Positions 18,703-26,763 of a DNA stretch of 64,000 nt are shown here, one piece after another. Origin of the DNA: JALYXI01 sp963716685 (GTDB lineage Bacteria > Acidobacteriota > Terriglobia > Bryobacterales > Bryobacteraceae); the NCBI GenBank assembly GCA_963716685.1, contig CAVQTR010000003.1, forward strand, positions 806,001 to 870,000, read 5' to 3'. Under the pieces are notes generated by a model, which was not told the DNA's origin, did not search any database, and saw nothing but the letters and a program-made list of their open reading frames with translations. Every line of letters begins with the position of its first letter. Position 1 is the stretch's first letter. The position numbers and the translations under genes are program-made.

Positions 18703-18915
18703 ATGGACATGGATTTAGAAAGTATTCTGGTTCGCCTGCGCGGCGAATATGCTGAACTGGACAGGGCCATTCGGAGTCTTGAGCGCGTAGCCGGAATCGA
18801 GACGCCGTCAACCCCTTCGCCCTTTGCGGTGAAGCGCCGCGGCCGCCCTCCCGGCAGCAAGACACGCCACCGGAAGACGGATCCGCAGCCGCCTCCTCCG
18901 CCGTCCGAAGCGTAG
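18703..18915 (+). CDS. Small protein with AT-hook-like basic motif
   Basis: 70 residues. The N-terminal half is a probable helix (MDMDLESILVRLRGEYAELD), the middle is a serine/threonine/proline linker, and then comes KRRGRPPGSKTRHRK, which contains the RGRPP core of AT-hook DNA-binding motifs, and a proline-rich tail. Codon usage matches the neighbours and it fits exactly between the methyltransferase (30 bp) and the peptidase (29 bp). A nucleoid- or promoter-binding role is suggested by the motif but not shown; a positively charged tail alone could also bind other polyanions. Confidence 0.6.
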   Translation: MDMDLESILVRLRGEYAELDRAIRSLERVAGIETPSTPSPFAVKRRGRPPGSKTRHRKTDPQPPPPPSEA

Positions 18916-18944
18916 CGCCCGCTGGGCACGCTATATTCAAAAAA

Positions 18945-21083
18945 ATGAAAGTTCTGCTTCTCCTCAGCCTGCCGGCGCTGCTGTTTTCGGCCGATACCTC
19001 GATCCGCGGATTTCCCGCGGACGCGGCGGCGACCGAGAAGAAATGGGAAGACAAGCTGCGCGCCCTGCCCGACCCGGTGCGCGTGGGCCGCTACATCCAG
19101 CGCATGTCGAGCGAGCCGCATATGGCCGGAACGCCGCAATCCAAAGCTGTGGCGGAGTATCTGGTCGGCCTGATGAGGGAATGGGGCCTCGACGCGCATA
19201 TCGAAAACTTCGAGGCGCTTCTGCCCACTCCCGTTTCGCGCCGGCTGGAAATGGTGGCTCCCAAAACCTTCCGGGCGAAACTACAGGAGCCGCCGGTTCC
19301 CGGTGACAAGAATTCGGCCGATGCCGGTCAGGTGATGTCTTTCAACGCCTACTCGGGCTCCGGTGATGTCACCGCGCCGGTGGTTTATGTCAATTACGGC
19401 GTTCCGGCCGATTATGAAGTGCTGAAGAAGCTAGGGGTCGACGTCAAAGGCAAGATCGTGATCGCGCGCTACGGCGGAAGCTGGCGCGGCACCAAGCCGA
19501 AAGTGGCGCAGGAACACGGCGCTGTCGGCTGTCTGATCTATTCCGACCCGCGCGACGACGGCTATTTCCAGGGGGACGTCTATCCCAAGGGGCCCTATCG
19601 CCCGGCGGACGGCATTCAGCGAGGCAGCGTGCTCGATATGGCGCTCTATCCCGGCGATCCCCTTTCGCCCGGCTTCGCGTCAGAGAAGGGCGTGAAGCGT
19701 CTTGCCGTCAGCGAAGCCAAAACGCTGATGAAAATCCCGGTAATGCCCATCTCCTACGCCGATGCGACCCCGCTGCTGGAGAATCTGGACGGACCCGTCG
19801 CTCCCGATGACTGGCGCGGTGCGCTGCCGTTCACCTATCACATCGGTCCCGGGCCCACCAAGGCGCACTTCAAAGTCGAGATGGATAACTCCATTCATCC
19901 GCTGCATGACGTTATTGTTCGCATCCCCGGGTCTGAGTTTCCCGACGAATGGGTGCTCTACGGAAACCATCACGACGCCTGGGTTCACGGTGCAAGCGAC
20001 CCCGGCAGCGGAGCGGCGGCACTTTTGGAAACCGCGCGTTCTCTCTCCGAACTGGTGAAACAAGGTTGGAAGCCTCGGCGCACGATCATGTTCGCGTTGT
20101 GGGACGGTGAGGAGTTTGGATTGATGGGTTCCACTGAATGGGCCGAGAAGCACGCCGAGGAACTAAATCAGAAGCTGGTGGCCTACATCAATTCCGATAG
20201 CAACAGCAAGGGCCGGCTGGGCGTCGGCGGGTCGCATACGCTGGAGGAGTTCGTGGCTCAGCTGGTGCGCGACATTCCCGATCCGGTCACGGGCAAGCCG
20301 CTGATAGATACGCCCCGGTCGCGAGCCGGTCAAACCGCGCGCCGCCGGGACGCCTCAGCGCCCGCGACGCCGCCCGATGACGGTCAGTATCACATCACCG
20401 CGCTGGGCTCCGGTTCGGATTACACGTCCTTCCTGCAGCATCTGGGGATCGCGACTCTCAACATGGGCTTCGGCGGCGAAGGCGGTGGCGGCGTTTACCA
20501 CTCCGATTACGACGATTTTTACTGGTACACGCATTTCTCCGACACCACGTTCGCGTACGGCCGAACGCTCGCGGAGGTGACCGGGACCGCCCTGATGCGG
20601 ATCGCCGATGCGCCGCTGCTGCCGTTTGAATTCGGCCGCTTCGCCCGCACGGTGGGCACGTACGCGGATGAGATCGAAGCCGCGGAAAAGCAGAAGGGCC
20701 GGCCCGGGATGTCCGCGCTGCGCGCTTCGCTGGATGCGCTCCGCAAAACGGCCGCTTCGTTCGACGCCGCCTATAACCGCGCTCTGCCCAAAGCCGCCTC
20801 CGCCCCCGCAGATAAGCTGAATGCGATCAACACGCTGCTGTTTCATTCGGAGCGAGCCATGACGTTAGCCTCCGGGTTGCCTGGACGTCCCTGGTTCCGC
20901 CACGCCATCTACGCGCCTGGAACCTACACCGGGTACGGAGTAAAAACGTTGCCGGGCGTTCGGGAAGCCGTCGAAGGCGAACGGCTGGATGAAGCGGCGC
21001 AGCAGGTGGACGAAGTGGCGAAGGTTCTGAAGACTCTCACCGGGCAGATTCAAGAAGCACAGCGGCTGCTCGAAGCTCTGTAA
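18945..21083 (+). CDS. Secreted M28 metallopeptidase, glutamate carboxypeptidase II (PSMA)-like
   Basis: 712 residues with a signal peptide (MKVLLLLSLPALLFSAD). Domain order follows GCPII: protease-associated insert (about 115-290), M28 catalytic core, and a C-terminal transferrin-receptor-like dimerisation helix bundle (about 580-710). Metal and catalytic residues can be placed: H342 and D352 in GNHHDAWVHGASDPGSG, E389/E390 in WDGEEFG, an aspartate in INSDSN, and H519 in VYHSDYDDFYWY. It should be an exported dinuclear zinc exopeptidase that trims peptides ending in acidic or other residues; the natural substrate is unknown. An insertion rich in Arg/Ala/Pro (about residues 462-480) interrupts the core. 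Confidence 0.93.
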   Translation: MKVLLLLSLPALLFSADTSIRGFPADAAATEKKWEDKLRALPDPVRVGRYIQRMSSEPHMAGTPQSKAVAEYLVGLMREWGLDAHIENFEALLPTPVSRRLEMVAPKTFRAKLQEPPVPGDKNSADAGQVMSFNAYSGSGDVTAPVVYVNYGVPADYEVLKKLGVDVKGKIVIARYGGSWRGTKPKVAQEHGAVGCLIYSDPRDDGYFQGDVYPKGPYRPADGIQRGSVLDMALYPGDPLSPGFASEKGVKRLAVSEAKTLMKIPVMPISYADATPLLENLDGPVAPDDWRGALPFTYHIGPGPTKAHFKVEMDNSIHPLHDVIVRIPGSEFPDEWVLYGNHHDAWVHGASDPGSGAAALLETARSLSELVKQGWKPRRTIMFALWDGEEFGLMGSTEWAEKHAEELNQKLVAYINSDSNSKGRLGVGGSHTLEEFVAQLVRDIPDPVTGKPLIDTPRSRAGQTARRRDASAPATPPDDGQYHITALGSGSDYTSFLQHLGIATLNMGFGGEGGGGVYHSDYDDFYWYTHFSDTTFAYGRTLAEVTGTALMRIADAPLLPFEFGRFARTVGTYADEIEAAEKQKGRPGMSALRASLDALRKTAASFDAAYNRALPKAASAPADKLNAINTLLFHSERAMTLASGLPGRPWFRHAIYAPGTYTGYGVKTLPGVREAVEGERLDEAAQQVDEVAKVLKTLTGQIQEAQRLLEAL

Positions 21084-21142
21084 TCCGCCATGAGAGTTTT
21101 GTACTGTTAATTACACAACTAGGTCAAAGCCGCAGGAACGCA

Positions 21143-21868
21143 ATGCTAATCCCTCTTCTGGTCAGGGGGCGTGCCAGGCACGCCTCCTCTGCGGATCGCC
21201 TGCTCCGTTTTCGCAAGGTTCTCAGCTCCGCGCAGAAGACTCCGTTTTACCGCCACACGCTTTCCCGCGCCGGCCTGCATACGCCCCGATCGCTCCACTC
21301 TTTTAGCAGTGTGGAGGAAGGTCTCGCCCGTCTCGCCATCGCCGAACCCGGCACACTGCCCGAACCGCCCCGGCGCCTTGATTTTCGCGGATGCTCGCTG
21401 CACAATCCTCTACCGGCAAAACCCGCAATCTCACTGGCCGGTGCGGCTGCCCCGGTGAACCCAGAGATCCTCGCCGGATCGCCTGCTTCTTTGCTGGCGC
21501 TCGCGGGACGCGTGGTGGTCCAGCGCGCTCTCATCGTCCTGACCCGTGTGGGCGAAACCGGCTTCCCGGAACACGACCGCCAGCGCCTCTGGCACGCGTT
21601 CGGGCTCCCCATGTTCGAGCAGCACATTGGGCTGGATGGCGAAGTGCTGGCCTGCGAATGCGAAGCGCACGACGGTTTGCATATCCTTCATGCTAAAGCC
21701 GTACTGGAACAACATACGGAAGGCAGCCTGCTGCTCACCTCGCTTACAGATGTGGAACAGCCCACCCTTCGCCTTCGCACCGGAGTCTTCGGCCGGATCG
21801 TCTCCGGTGAATGCGGCTGCGGACGGTCCGAGCCGCGGGTGGTGGATCTCCGGCATGCGTTACCCTGA
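21143..21868 (+). CDS. Truncated PaaK/adenylate-forming-like protein
   Basis: 241 residues. The N terminus (RFRKVLSSAQKTPFYRHTL) looks like the opening helix of phenylacetate-CoA ligase/CapK-type enzymes, and the C terminus looks like their closing part: FEQHIGLDGEVLACECEAHD, GSLLLTSLTDVEQPTLRL and CGCGRSEPRVVDL. The central ATP-binding core with the usual STGTTG-like loop, about 200 residues, is absent, so ordinary acyl-adenylation is unlikely. The frame is intact and codon use is like its neighbours, and it is 9 bp upstream of lpxD, so it is probably expressed. A condensed carrier/acyl-binding protein is possible. Confidence 0.6.
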   Translation: MLIPLLVRGRARHASSADRLLRFRKVLSSAQKTPFYRHTLSRAGLHTPRSLHSFSSVEEGLARLAIAEPGTLPEPPRRLDFRGCSLHNPLPAKPAISLAGAAAPVNPEILAGSPASLLALAGRVVVQRALIVLTRVGETGFPEHDRQRLWHAFGLPMFEQHIGLDGEVLACECEAHDGLHILHAKAVLEQHTEGSLLLTSLTDVEQPTLRLRTGVFGRIVSGECGCGRSEPRVVDLRHALP

Positions 21869-21877
21869 AATTTGCGC

Positions 21878-22897
21878 ATGAAGCTCCGAGAGATCGCGGA
21901 CGCCCTGGGTTGCGCGGTTTCGGGTGATCGCGAGATCGAAATCAGCGGCCTCGCCGGAATTGAGCAGGCGGTTCCCGGGCAACTTACTTTCCTCGCGAAT
22001 TCCAAATACAGCCCCAAAGTTCGAGCTACCAAAGCCAGCGCGATCGTAGCCTCGGAGCCATTCCCCGGCCTCTCCGTCGCAACCCTGGTTTCGAAGAATC
22101 CCTATCTCGATTTCGCCCGCGCGCTGGCGCTTTTCTACCGGCCGCCGCGGCCCGCGCCCGGCATCCATCCCACGGCCGTCATTGCCGCAACCGCTTCAGT
22201 CGGCCCTGGCGCTTCCATCGGGGCGTTTTGCGCGGTTGGCGAACGGGTGGTGCTCGGTGCCCACGCAGTCCTGCATCCGCACGTTGTGATTTACGACGAT
22301 GCGCGGATCGGTGACCATTTTCTCGCCCATTCCCACGCCACCGTGCGCGAATTCTGCCGGATCGGTGATCGGGTGATTCTGCAAAACGGAGTGGTGGTGG
22401 GTGGCGATGGCTTCGGCTTCGCGAAACGCGCCGACGGCACACACGCCAAGATCGTCCAGTCCGGCGTCACGGTTCTGGAAGACGATGTGGAGATTCAGAC
22501 CCTCACCTCCGTCGATCGCGCCACGGTTGGAGAAACGCGCGTCAAGCGCGGTGCGAAGATCGACAGCCTGGTGCAGGTGGGCCACGCCTGCGTGGTGGGG
22601 GAAGACAACATCATCTGCGCCCAGACCGGCCTCGCCGGCAGCACCGTTCTTGAGAAGAACGTCCTGCTGGCGGGACAGGTGGGCGTTTCCGGGCACCTCA
22701 CTATTCACGAAGGCGCCATCATTTACGCCCAAAGCGGCATTGGCGGCGACGTGCCCAAAGGCGCGCGCCTCTCCGGCTCGCCCGCTTTCGCTGCGGGCGA
22801 ATGGTTGCGCTGCATCACCACGTTCCCACGCCTGGCCGAAATATGGAAAACCGTCCGCGACCTGAAGAGCCGAATGGAAAAGCTGGAAACCAAATGA
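21878..22897 (+). CDS. lpxD: UDP-3-O-acylglucosamine N-acyltransferase
   Basis: 339 residues from the ATG at 21878; a TTG two codons upstream is not needed. The N-terminal uridine-binding domain (about 1-100) is followed by a left-handed beta helix with many hexapeptide repeats (GPGASIGAFCAVGERVVLG...) and a C-terminal helix. The catalytic histidine is H236 in QVGHACVVGEDN. It adds the second acyl chain in lipid A synthesis at the cytoplasmic face of the inner membrane, showing that the host makes LPS. Only lpxD is present; lpxA/B/C and fabZ are not adjacent. It overlaps the LOG-family gene by ATGA. Confidence 0.96.
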   Translation: MKLREIADALGCAVSGDREIEISGLAGIEQAVPGQLTFLANSKYSPKVRATKASAIVASEPFPGLSVATLVSKNPYLDFARALALFYRPPRPAPGIHPTAVIAATASVGPGASIGAFCAVGERVVLGAHAVLHPHVVIYDDARIGDHFLAHSHATVREFCRIGDRVILQNGVVVGGDGFGFAKRADGTHAKIVQSGVTVLEDDVEIQTLTSVDRATVGETRVKRGAKIDSLVQVGHACVVGEDNIICAQTGLAGSTVLEKNVLLAGQVGVSGHLTIHEGAIIYAQSGIGGDVPKGARLSGSPAFAAGEWLRCITTFPRLAEIWKTVRDLKSRMEKLETK

Positions 22898-23658
22898 CCC
22901 GTCCCTCGCTTGCTTACGAGAATAAAGAGTTTCTCGACGGTCCCGAGGGCCGCGCGCTGCGCATCTTGTCCGAATACCTTGAACCGCTCTCGCATCTGCG
23001 CCGCCAGCGCGTACGCGACACGGTGGTGTTCTTCGGCTCCGCGCGCATCCGCGAAGACGGTCCGCTGGCGCAATACTACGCCGATGCCCGTGAGCTGGCC
23101 CGTCTGGTGACCCAGTGGGCCGAGGGATTTCCCGGACGCGCGCACCGTTTCGTGGTCTGCACCGGCGGCGGCCCCGGCATCATGGAAGCCGCCAACCGCG
23201 GCGCTTCGGACGGCAAAGGCGTTACCGTCGGCCTAAACATCGGCCTGCCGTTTGAGCAGTTTCCAAACCCGTACATCACGCCCGATCTCAGCTTCGAATT
23301 CCACTACTTCTTCATGCGGAAGTTCTGGTTCGCCTATATGGCAAAAGCGCTCGTGGTGTTTCCGGGCGGCTTCGGTACGCTCGACGAATTGTTCGAAATT
23401 CTGACCCTCGCACAAACCAAGAAACTGCGCAAGAAAATCCAAATCATTCTGTACGGCGCCAGCTACTGGAAGGAAATCATCAACTTCGACGCGCTGGTAA
23501 AACATGGAACGGTCTCCGCCGAAGATATGGAGCTGTTCGAGTTTGCCGACGACCCTGCGACGGCCATGGACTGCCTCCGCCGGCATCTCACCGCCGAAAA
23601 CGGTGAGGCCGAGAAGGAAAAGGAAGGCCCGGCAATCGCCGGCACAGCGAAGCCCTAA
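22894..23658 (+). CDS. LOG-family (TIGR00730-type) Rossmann-fold protein
   Basis: 254 residues from the ATG at 22894, which overlaps the lpxD stop. It carries both signatures of the LOG/lysine-decarboxylase-like family: GGGPGIMEAANRGA and PGGFGTLDELFEI. Family members cleave nucleoside 5'-monophosphates to base and ribose-5-phosphate (cytokinin riboside 5'-monophosphate phosphoribohydrolase). The protein has an N-terminal extension and a charged C-terminal tail compared with the shortest members. Its 3' end overlaps the convergent radical SAM gene by four bases. Confidence 0.88.
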   Translation: MTRPSLAYENKEFLDGPEGRALRILSEYLEPLSHLRRQRVRDTVVFFGSARIREDGPLAQYYADARELARLVTQWAEGFPGRAHRFVVCTGGGPGIMEAANRGASDGKGVTVGLNIGLPFEQFPNPYITPDLSFEFHYFFMRKFWFAYMAKALVVFPGGFGTLDELFEILTLAQTKKLRKKIQIILYGASYWKEIINFDALVKHGTVSAEDMELFEFADDPATAMDCLRRHLTAENGEAEKEKEGPAIAGTAKP

Positions 23659-24665
23659 GGCAGCACACGCAGAGCAGGAACAGGCGCCAGCGGTTCCGGC
23701 GTGTTTTTTGCGATCAGCTGTCCCAGGCGGACGGAAGCCTGAAAAATAGCTCCCACTGGAAGAAATCCCGCCAGCCGGTGTGCTCCCACGGCCGCGAGAC
23801 CCATGGACGCGATACATCCGCAGGAACCGCAGTCCGGCTTTCCGCCAAACTGGCACGGCGTGATGCGCGTCTTCAGGTCGGCCGAGATGGTCTGCGTGGT
23901 CAAGGCAAAAATGCAGCTCTTCGGGTTATGCGGAGGGCGCCCAAACTGCCGGATCAGCTGCTCCGGCATGTCCAGCTTCGGAAACTCCTTCCGCAGCTGC
24001 ATCATTTCGGCGATGGCCTGCGAACGCTCGCCCGCGGTCAGCATTTCCGGCAGATCGTCGCCCAGCTGCGGCGTGAATAAGCTGAACCAGACCCGGTGAA
24101 TTTCCGGCCGGGGTGTCCAGAATTGCAAAAATTCCCGCAAATAACCGGGGCGCTTCATCATTTGCCCGGTAATGGTGCAGTGAACAGTCACTTTCTGCCC
24201 GGCAATATTCTTCAGGATTCGCTCGTAAGTCGCGGGTTTGCGCCGCACATCGTGCTCAGGCTGCAAGCCATCGATCGACACGGCGACGGTCAGCTTCGGC
24301 AGCGCCGCCCAGCCCTCCGGGAGCGTGCGAAAGGCGCTGGTCACCACCTGCACATGGATGCCCCGCGCCATCAGCAGCGGCATCATCTGCTCCAGTTCGC
24401 GGTAGCGCACCAGCGGGTCGCCGCCCACCAGGGAAAGGTGCATTGGTTTCAGGCGGTCCACAATCTCCATCACCCCATCCACCAGTTCCTGACCCCGGCG
24501 GTCGTTCAGTTCCCGCAGGGTGACGCCGCCGCCCAGATGCGCATCTTCGTATGCGTAACATCCAGGGCATCGCAGCGGACATTCCCGTGTAATTTCAATG
24601 GAAAGCGACGGTCGTTCGCCTTTGACTATCCGTCCCCAGGCCTTCAGAATCTCCGATGTCTGCAC
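23655..24665 (-). CDS. Radical SAM protein with extra C-terminal cysteine cluster
   Basis: 336 residues from a GTG with an AGAGGGA ribosome-binding site upstream. The radical SAM motif is CPLRCPGCY near residue 29, with the SAM-binding GGDPL near 86. The C-terminal third has further cysteines: one in SCIFAL, one in TPCQFG and a group in DCGSCGCIASMG, as expected for a SPASM/twitch-type auxiliary iron-sulfur cluster. Such proteins modify peptides or, as in HpnH-type relatives, build lipids. No precursor peptide or hopanoid gene is adjacent, so the substrate is open. It ends with a four-base convergent overlap on the LOG gene. Confidence 0.85.
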   Translation of the reverse strand: MQTSEILKAWGRIVKGERPSLSIEITRECPLRCPGCYAYEDAHLGGGVTLRELNDRRGQELVDGVMEIVDRLKPMHLSLVGGDPLVRYRELEQMMPLLMARGIHVQVVTSAFRTLPEGWAALPKLTVAVSIDGLQPEHDVRRKPATYERILKNIAGQKVTVHCTITGQMMKRPGYLREFLQFWTPRPEIHRVWFSLFTPQLGDDLPEMLTAGERSQAIAEMMQLRKEFPKLDMPEQLIRQFGRPPHNPKSCIFALTTQTISADLKTRITPCQFGGKPDCGSCGCIASMGLAAVGAHRLAGFLPVGAIFQASVRLGQLIAKNTPEPLAPVPALRVLP

Positions 24666-24772
24666 CCAAATCCCTCTTTCCCTATTGTGATGCTTCCAGC
24701 GGCGTCAAAGGGCCCATGATTGAGACGGGGCGGAAGTACAGCAGGGTACGAAACTGCGGAACCGGGTGACGA

Positions 24773-25696
24773 TTACGCACGTTCCAGCGCTGCCCGGTCC
24801 CAGCCGGCCAAGCCGGCAGCCGCTTCGTAGGTGCTTTGCAGAAACTGCAGAAGCACGTCGTCAGGTGAATCCGCGTTGCGCACGGCCTCGTAGGGCAGAA
24901 CAAACTCGTGGAAATCCGGACTGAAAAAGGCCGCGGCGGGCAGCACCTTGGCGCCTGCAAATCCCGCCGGCTCGGGATAGGCATAAGAATAAAACAACGG
25001 GTAATCCAACGGCCCGCCTCCCGGCCAAAAGCCGCAGCTGCTCACTTCCCGCGAATAAGCCTCCCGCGTCACCCGGTCCGGCAGATTCGGAACGCCCCCC
25101 GGATGCTCCGGCGCCGGCCGCCCCGAGAAGCGCGTAACCGCCAGGTCCAGCGCCCCCCAGAACAGATGTACGGGGCTGCATTTGCCGATGAAACCGCCAC
25201 GGAACTGCTTCATCACCCGGTCCGTTTGCACCAGAATGCGCCAGTAGCGCTGAGCGGATTCCGGGTCGTACGATCGATGGATTTCGTCCTGATCGAAGCG
25301 AATTGGATCCGCCACCTCGTTCGGCTTCCCGTAAATCGCCACTTTCAAGTCCAACCGTTCCATCTCCGCCATCAGCCGCCGGGAAAACGAAGCCACCGAT
25401 TCCGCGGCCAGCGGAAAGCCTCCGGAACCGCCGTCGCTGCTGCGGATGGCCAGGTGATGCCGAAGGAAATCGAACTCAATCTCAAACGTTCGCAAACCGT
25501 GTGGAATCGGGGACGTTGTCAGCCCGGTAGCGGTCACATAGAGCGTGGCGTTCCACGAGTGATTCACCCAGGCCGCCTGGGTCAGCCGGATCTTTCCAAC
25601 AATCTGAACCCACAAATGCAGGGTGGCGAAAGTGTCTTTCCAGCTGTCCAAAGCCAAGGCTGGCCAAGCTTTATCACTCGCAGTATCGCTTTGCAT
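24773..25696 (-). CDS. DUF5996 family protein
   Basis: 307 residues, soluble, no signal peptide. Features of the DUF5996 family are visible: WPALALDSWKDTFATLHLW at the N terminus, VNHSWNATLYVTATGL, LFWGALDLAVTRFSGRPAP and the aromatic GFWPGGGPLDYPLFYSYAY. No function is established for the family as far as I know. It is 107 bp upstream of the radical SAM gene on the same strand; the gap holds nothing recognisable. Confidence 0.8.
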   Translation of the reverse strand: MQSDTASDKAWPALALDSWKDTFATLHLWVQIVGKIRLTQAAWVNHSWNATLYVTATGLTTSPIPHGLRTFEIEFDFLRHHLAIRSSDGGSGGFPLAAESVASFSRRLMAEMERLDLKVAIYGKPNEVADPIRFDQDEIHRSYDPESAQRYWRILVQTDRVMKQFRGGFIGKCSPVHLFWGALDLAVTRFSGRPAPEHPGGVPNLPDRVTREAYSREVSSCGFWPGGGPLDYPLFYSYAYPEPAGFAGAKVLPAAAFFSPDFHEFVLPYEAVRNADSPDDVLLQFLQSTYEAAAGLAGWDRAALERA

Positions 25697-25754
25697 GCCA
25701 CCTTCATCCTAGAGCAGGTGTCAAGCCCGGGAAATTCGCCGCCCGTTCATTTAG

Positions 25755-25982
25755 ACAGCCAGGGTATTTGTAGTTTTAGATACAAATGTTGGGGATGGCG
25801 TAAGCGGAATTGCGGGAGGAACCGATGCCGCGAGAGTATTGATCTCGCTGCACGAACTCGCGCACCTGACACATGCGGCCAACTTTCAGGAAGGTGACCG
25901 TGATCGAAAGACGCAAACGGCCGATAATATGTTGGTGCTACAGCACTGCCAAAAAACGATCAATGCTGCCGGTGGGAAATAA
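25755..25982 (+). pseudogene. Remnant of an HExxH-containing protein (C-terminal fragment)
   Basis: An in-frame stretch of 75 codons, open from a TAG at 25752 to a TAA at 25980, has no credible ATG or ribosome-binding site. It encodes ARVLISLHELAHLTHAANF, in which HELAH is an HExxH zinc-type motif (codons 25851-25865), followed by ADNMLVLQHCQKTINAA. The conserved look without a start suggests the tail of a broken gene. A 47-codon product from an internal TTG is the alternative. Base composition here is more AT-rich than the flanks. Confidence 0.4.
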
Positions 25983-25985
25983 CAG

Positions 25986-26423
25986 ATGTGGAGACCGGCT
26001 ATGCTCAGATGTCTCGCGCTATACGTCTTGTGGTCATTGCAGGTACCGTGTCTACTAAGAAGCGCAACGCCGCAAGACGGCGTTGCGGTGAAGCGTGTTG
26101 TTTCAGTGGAATATCCATGGCTTGCAAATCTCAGTGGGGTTCAGGGGACAGTGGAACTGCGCGGCTCGGTATCCACGAACGGCGAGTTCCAGGATGTACA
26201 AACTATCAAAGGACATCCACTGCTCGTTAGCGCCGCTAAAGAGATGCTGTCGAAGTGGCGCTTTGCGAAGTGTGCGTCCCCATCTTCGTGCAGTGTTCAT
26301 TTCATAATCTCTTTCGAGCTAGGTAAAACCTGTGACCGTCCGCGGTGCCCGACAGATCTCCAGGTTGATCTTCCCGACAAGATCGTTTTATCCACTCGGC
26401 AGGCACCCGCAATCGTCAACTAA
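25986..26423 (+). CDS. Small exported TonB C-terminal-domain protein
   Basis: 145 residues from ATG 25986, or 140 from the ATG at 26001. A short signal peptide (MLRCLALYVLWSLQVPCLL) is followed by a TonB_C-like fold: VVSVEYPWLANLSGVQGTVEL, VSTNGEFQDVQTIKGHPLLV and AAKEMLSKWRFA match the YP...G.V...G.p.L..aA..a...W.f pattern. There is no long proline-rich spacer or TonB membrane anchor, so it is not a classical energy transducer; single-domain secreted TonB_C proteins are common in Acidobacteriota-like genomes. Four bases separate it from the remnant upstream. Less GC-rich than its neighbours. Confidence 0.65.
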   Translation: MWRPAMLRCLALYVLWSLQVPCLLRSATPQDGVAVKRVVSVEYPWLANLSGVQGTVELRGSVSTNGEFQDVQTIKGHPLLVSAAKEMLSKWRFAKCASPSSCSVHFIISFELGKTCDRPRCPTDLQVDLPDKIVLSTRQAPAIVN

Positions 26424-26763
26424 TGAGCGCTTCAGATGCGGCCGCCCGCCGCGGAACGTTCGACGTCACACTCCTTCTGGTCTGTTCTGCCGTAACCATC
26501 CTGCCCTCGCCAAGCCGATCAATGCCAAGGCTCTGGGTCGGAAGCTGGAAGAGTGGCTCGCTTTCTCGGATAGCAATCTCAAGCCGGATGCTCAGCAGGT
26601 CAGCTAACAAGTACTTCTTCTTACCATCCCGGTTTTCCTGTGCCGAGTCACACGCCGACCCAGTCTGCGACTCCGCACAGACATGCCGCTGGATTCTGAG
26701 TTGCTTACGTTCGTTAACATGCAACTGTATGCCTTTAGGGAACAGCATACCAGTGGTACCGCG
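26424..26763 (+). other. Gene-poor, relatively AT-rich stretch before the propeller gene
   Basis: Overlapping ORFs on both strands occur here, none with a family-like sequence over its length or a ribosome-binding site. The only recognisable piece is the short receiver-like tail listed separately. The longer reading of the downstream propeller gene (from 26683) would intrude here, but its first 27 codons precede a poor start and are not signal-like. The promoter of the propeller gene is presumably within this stretch, but I cannot place it. Confidence 0.5.
26482..26607 (+). pseudogene. Possible tail of a response-regulator receiver domain
   Basis: One frame ends with HPALAKPINAKALGRKLEEW, which resembles the last strand and helix of receiver domains (the conserved lysine-proline followed by ...L...L..W). 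Nothing receiver-like precedes it in frame: no aspartate-rich first loop or phospho-acceptor. With the neighbouring HExxH remnant it suggests that genes were lost here. The match is short and may be chance. Confidence 0.25.
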
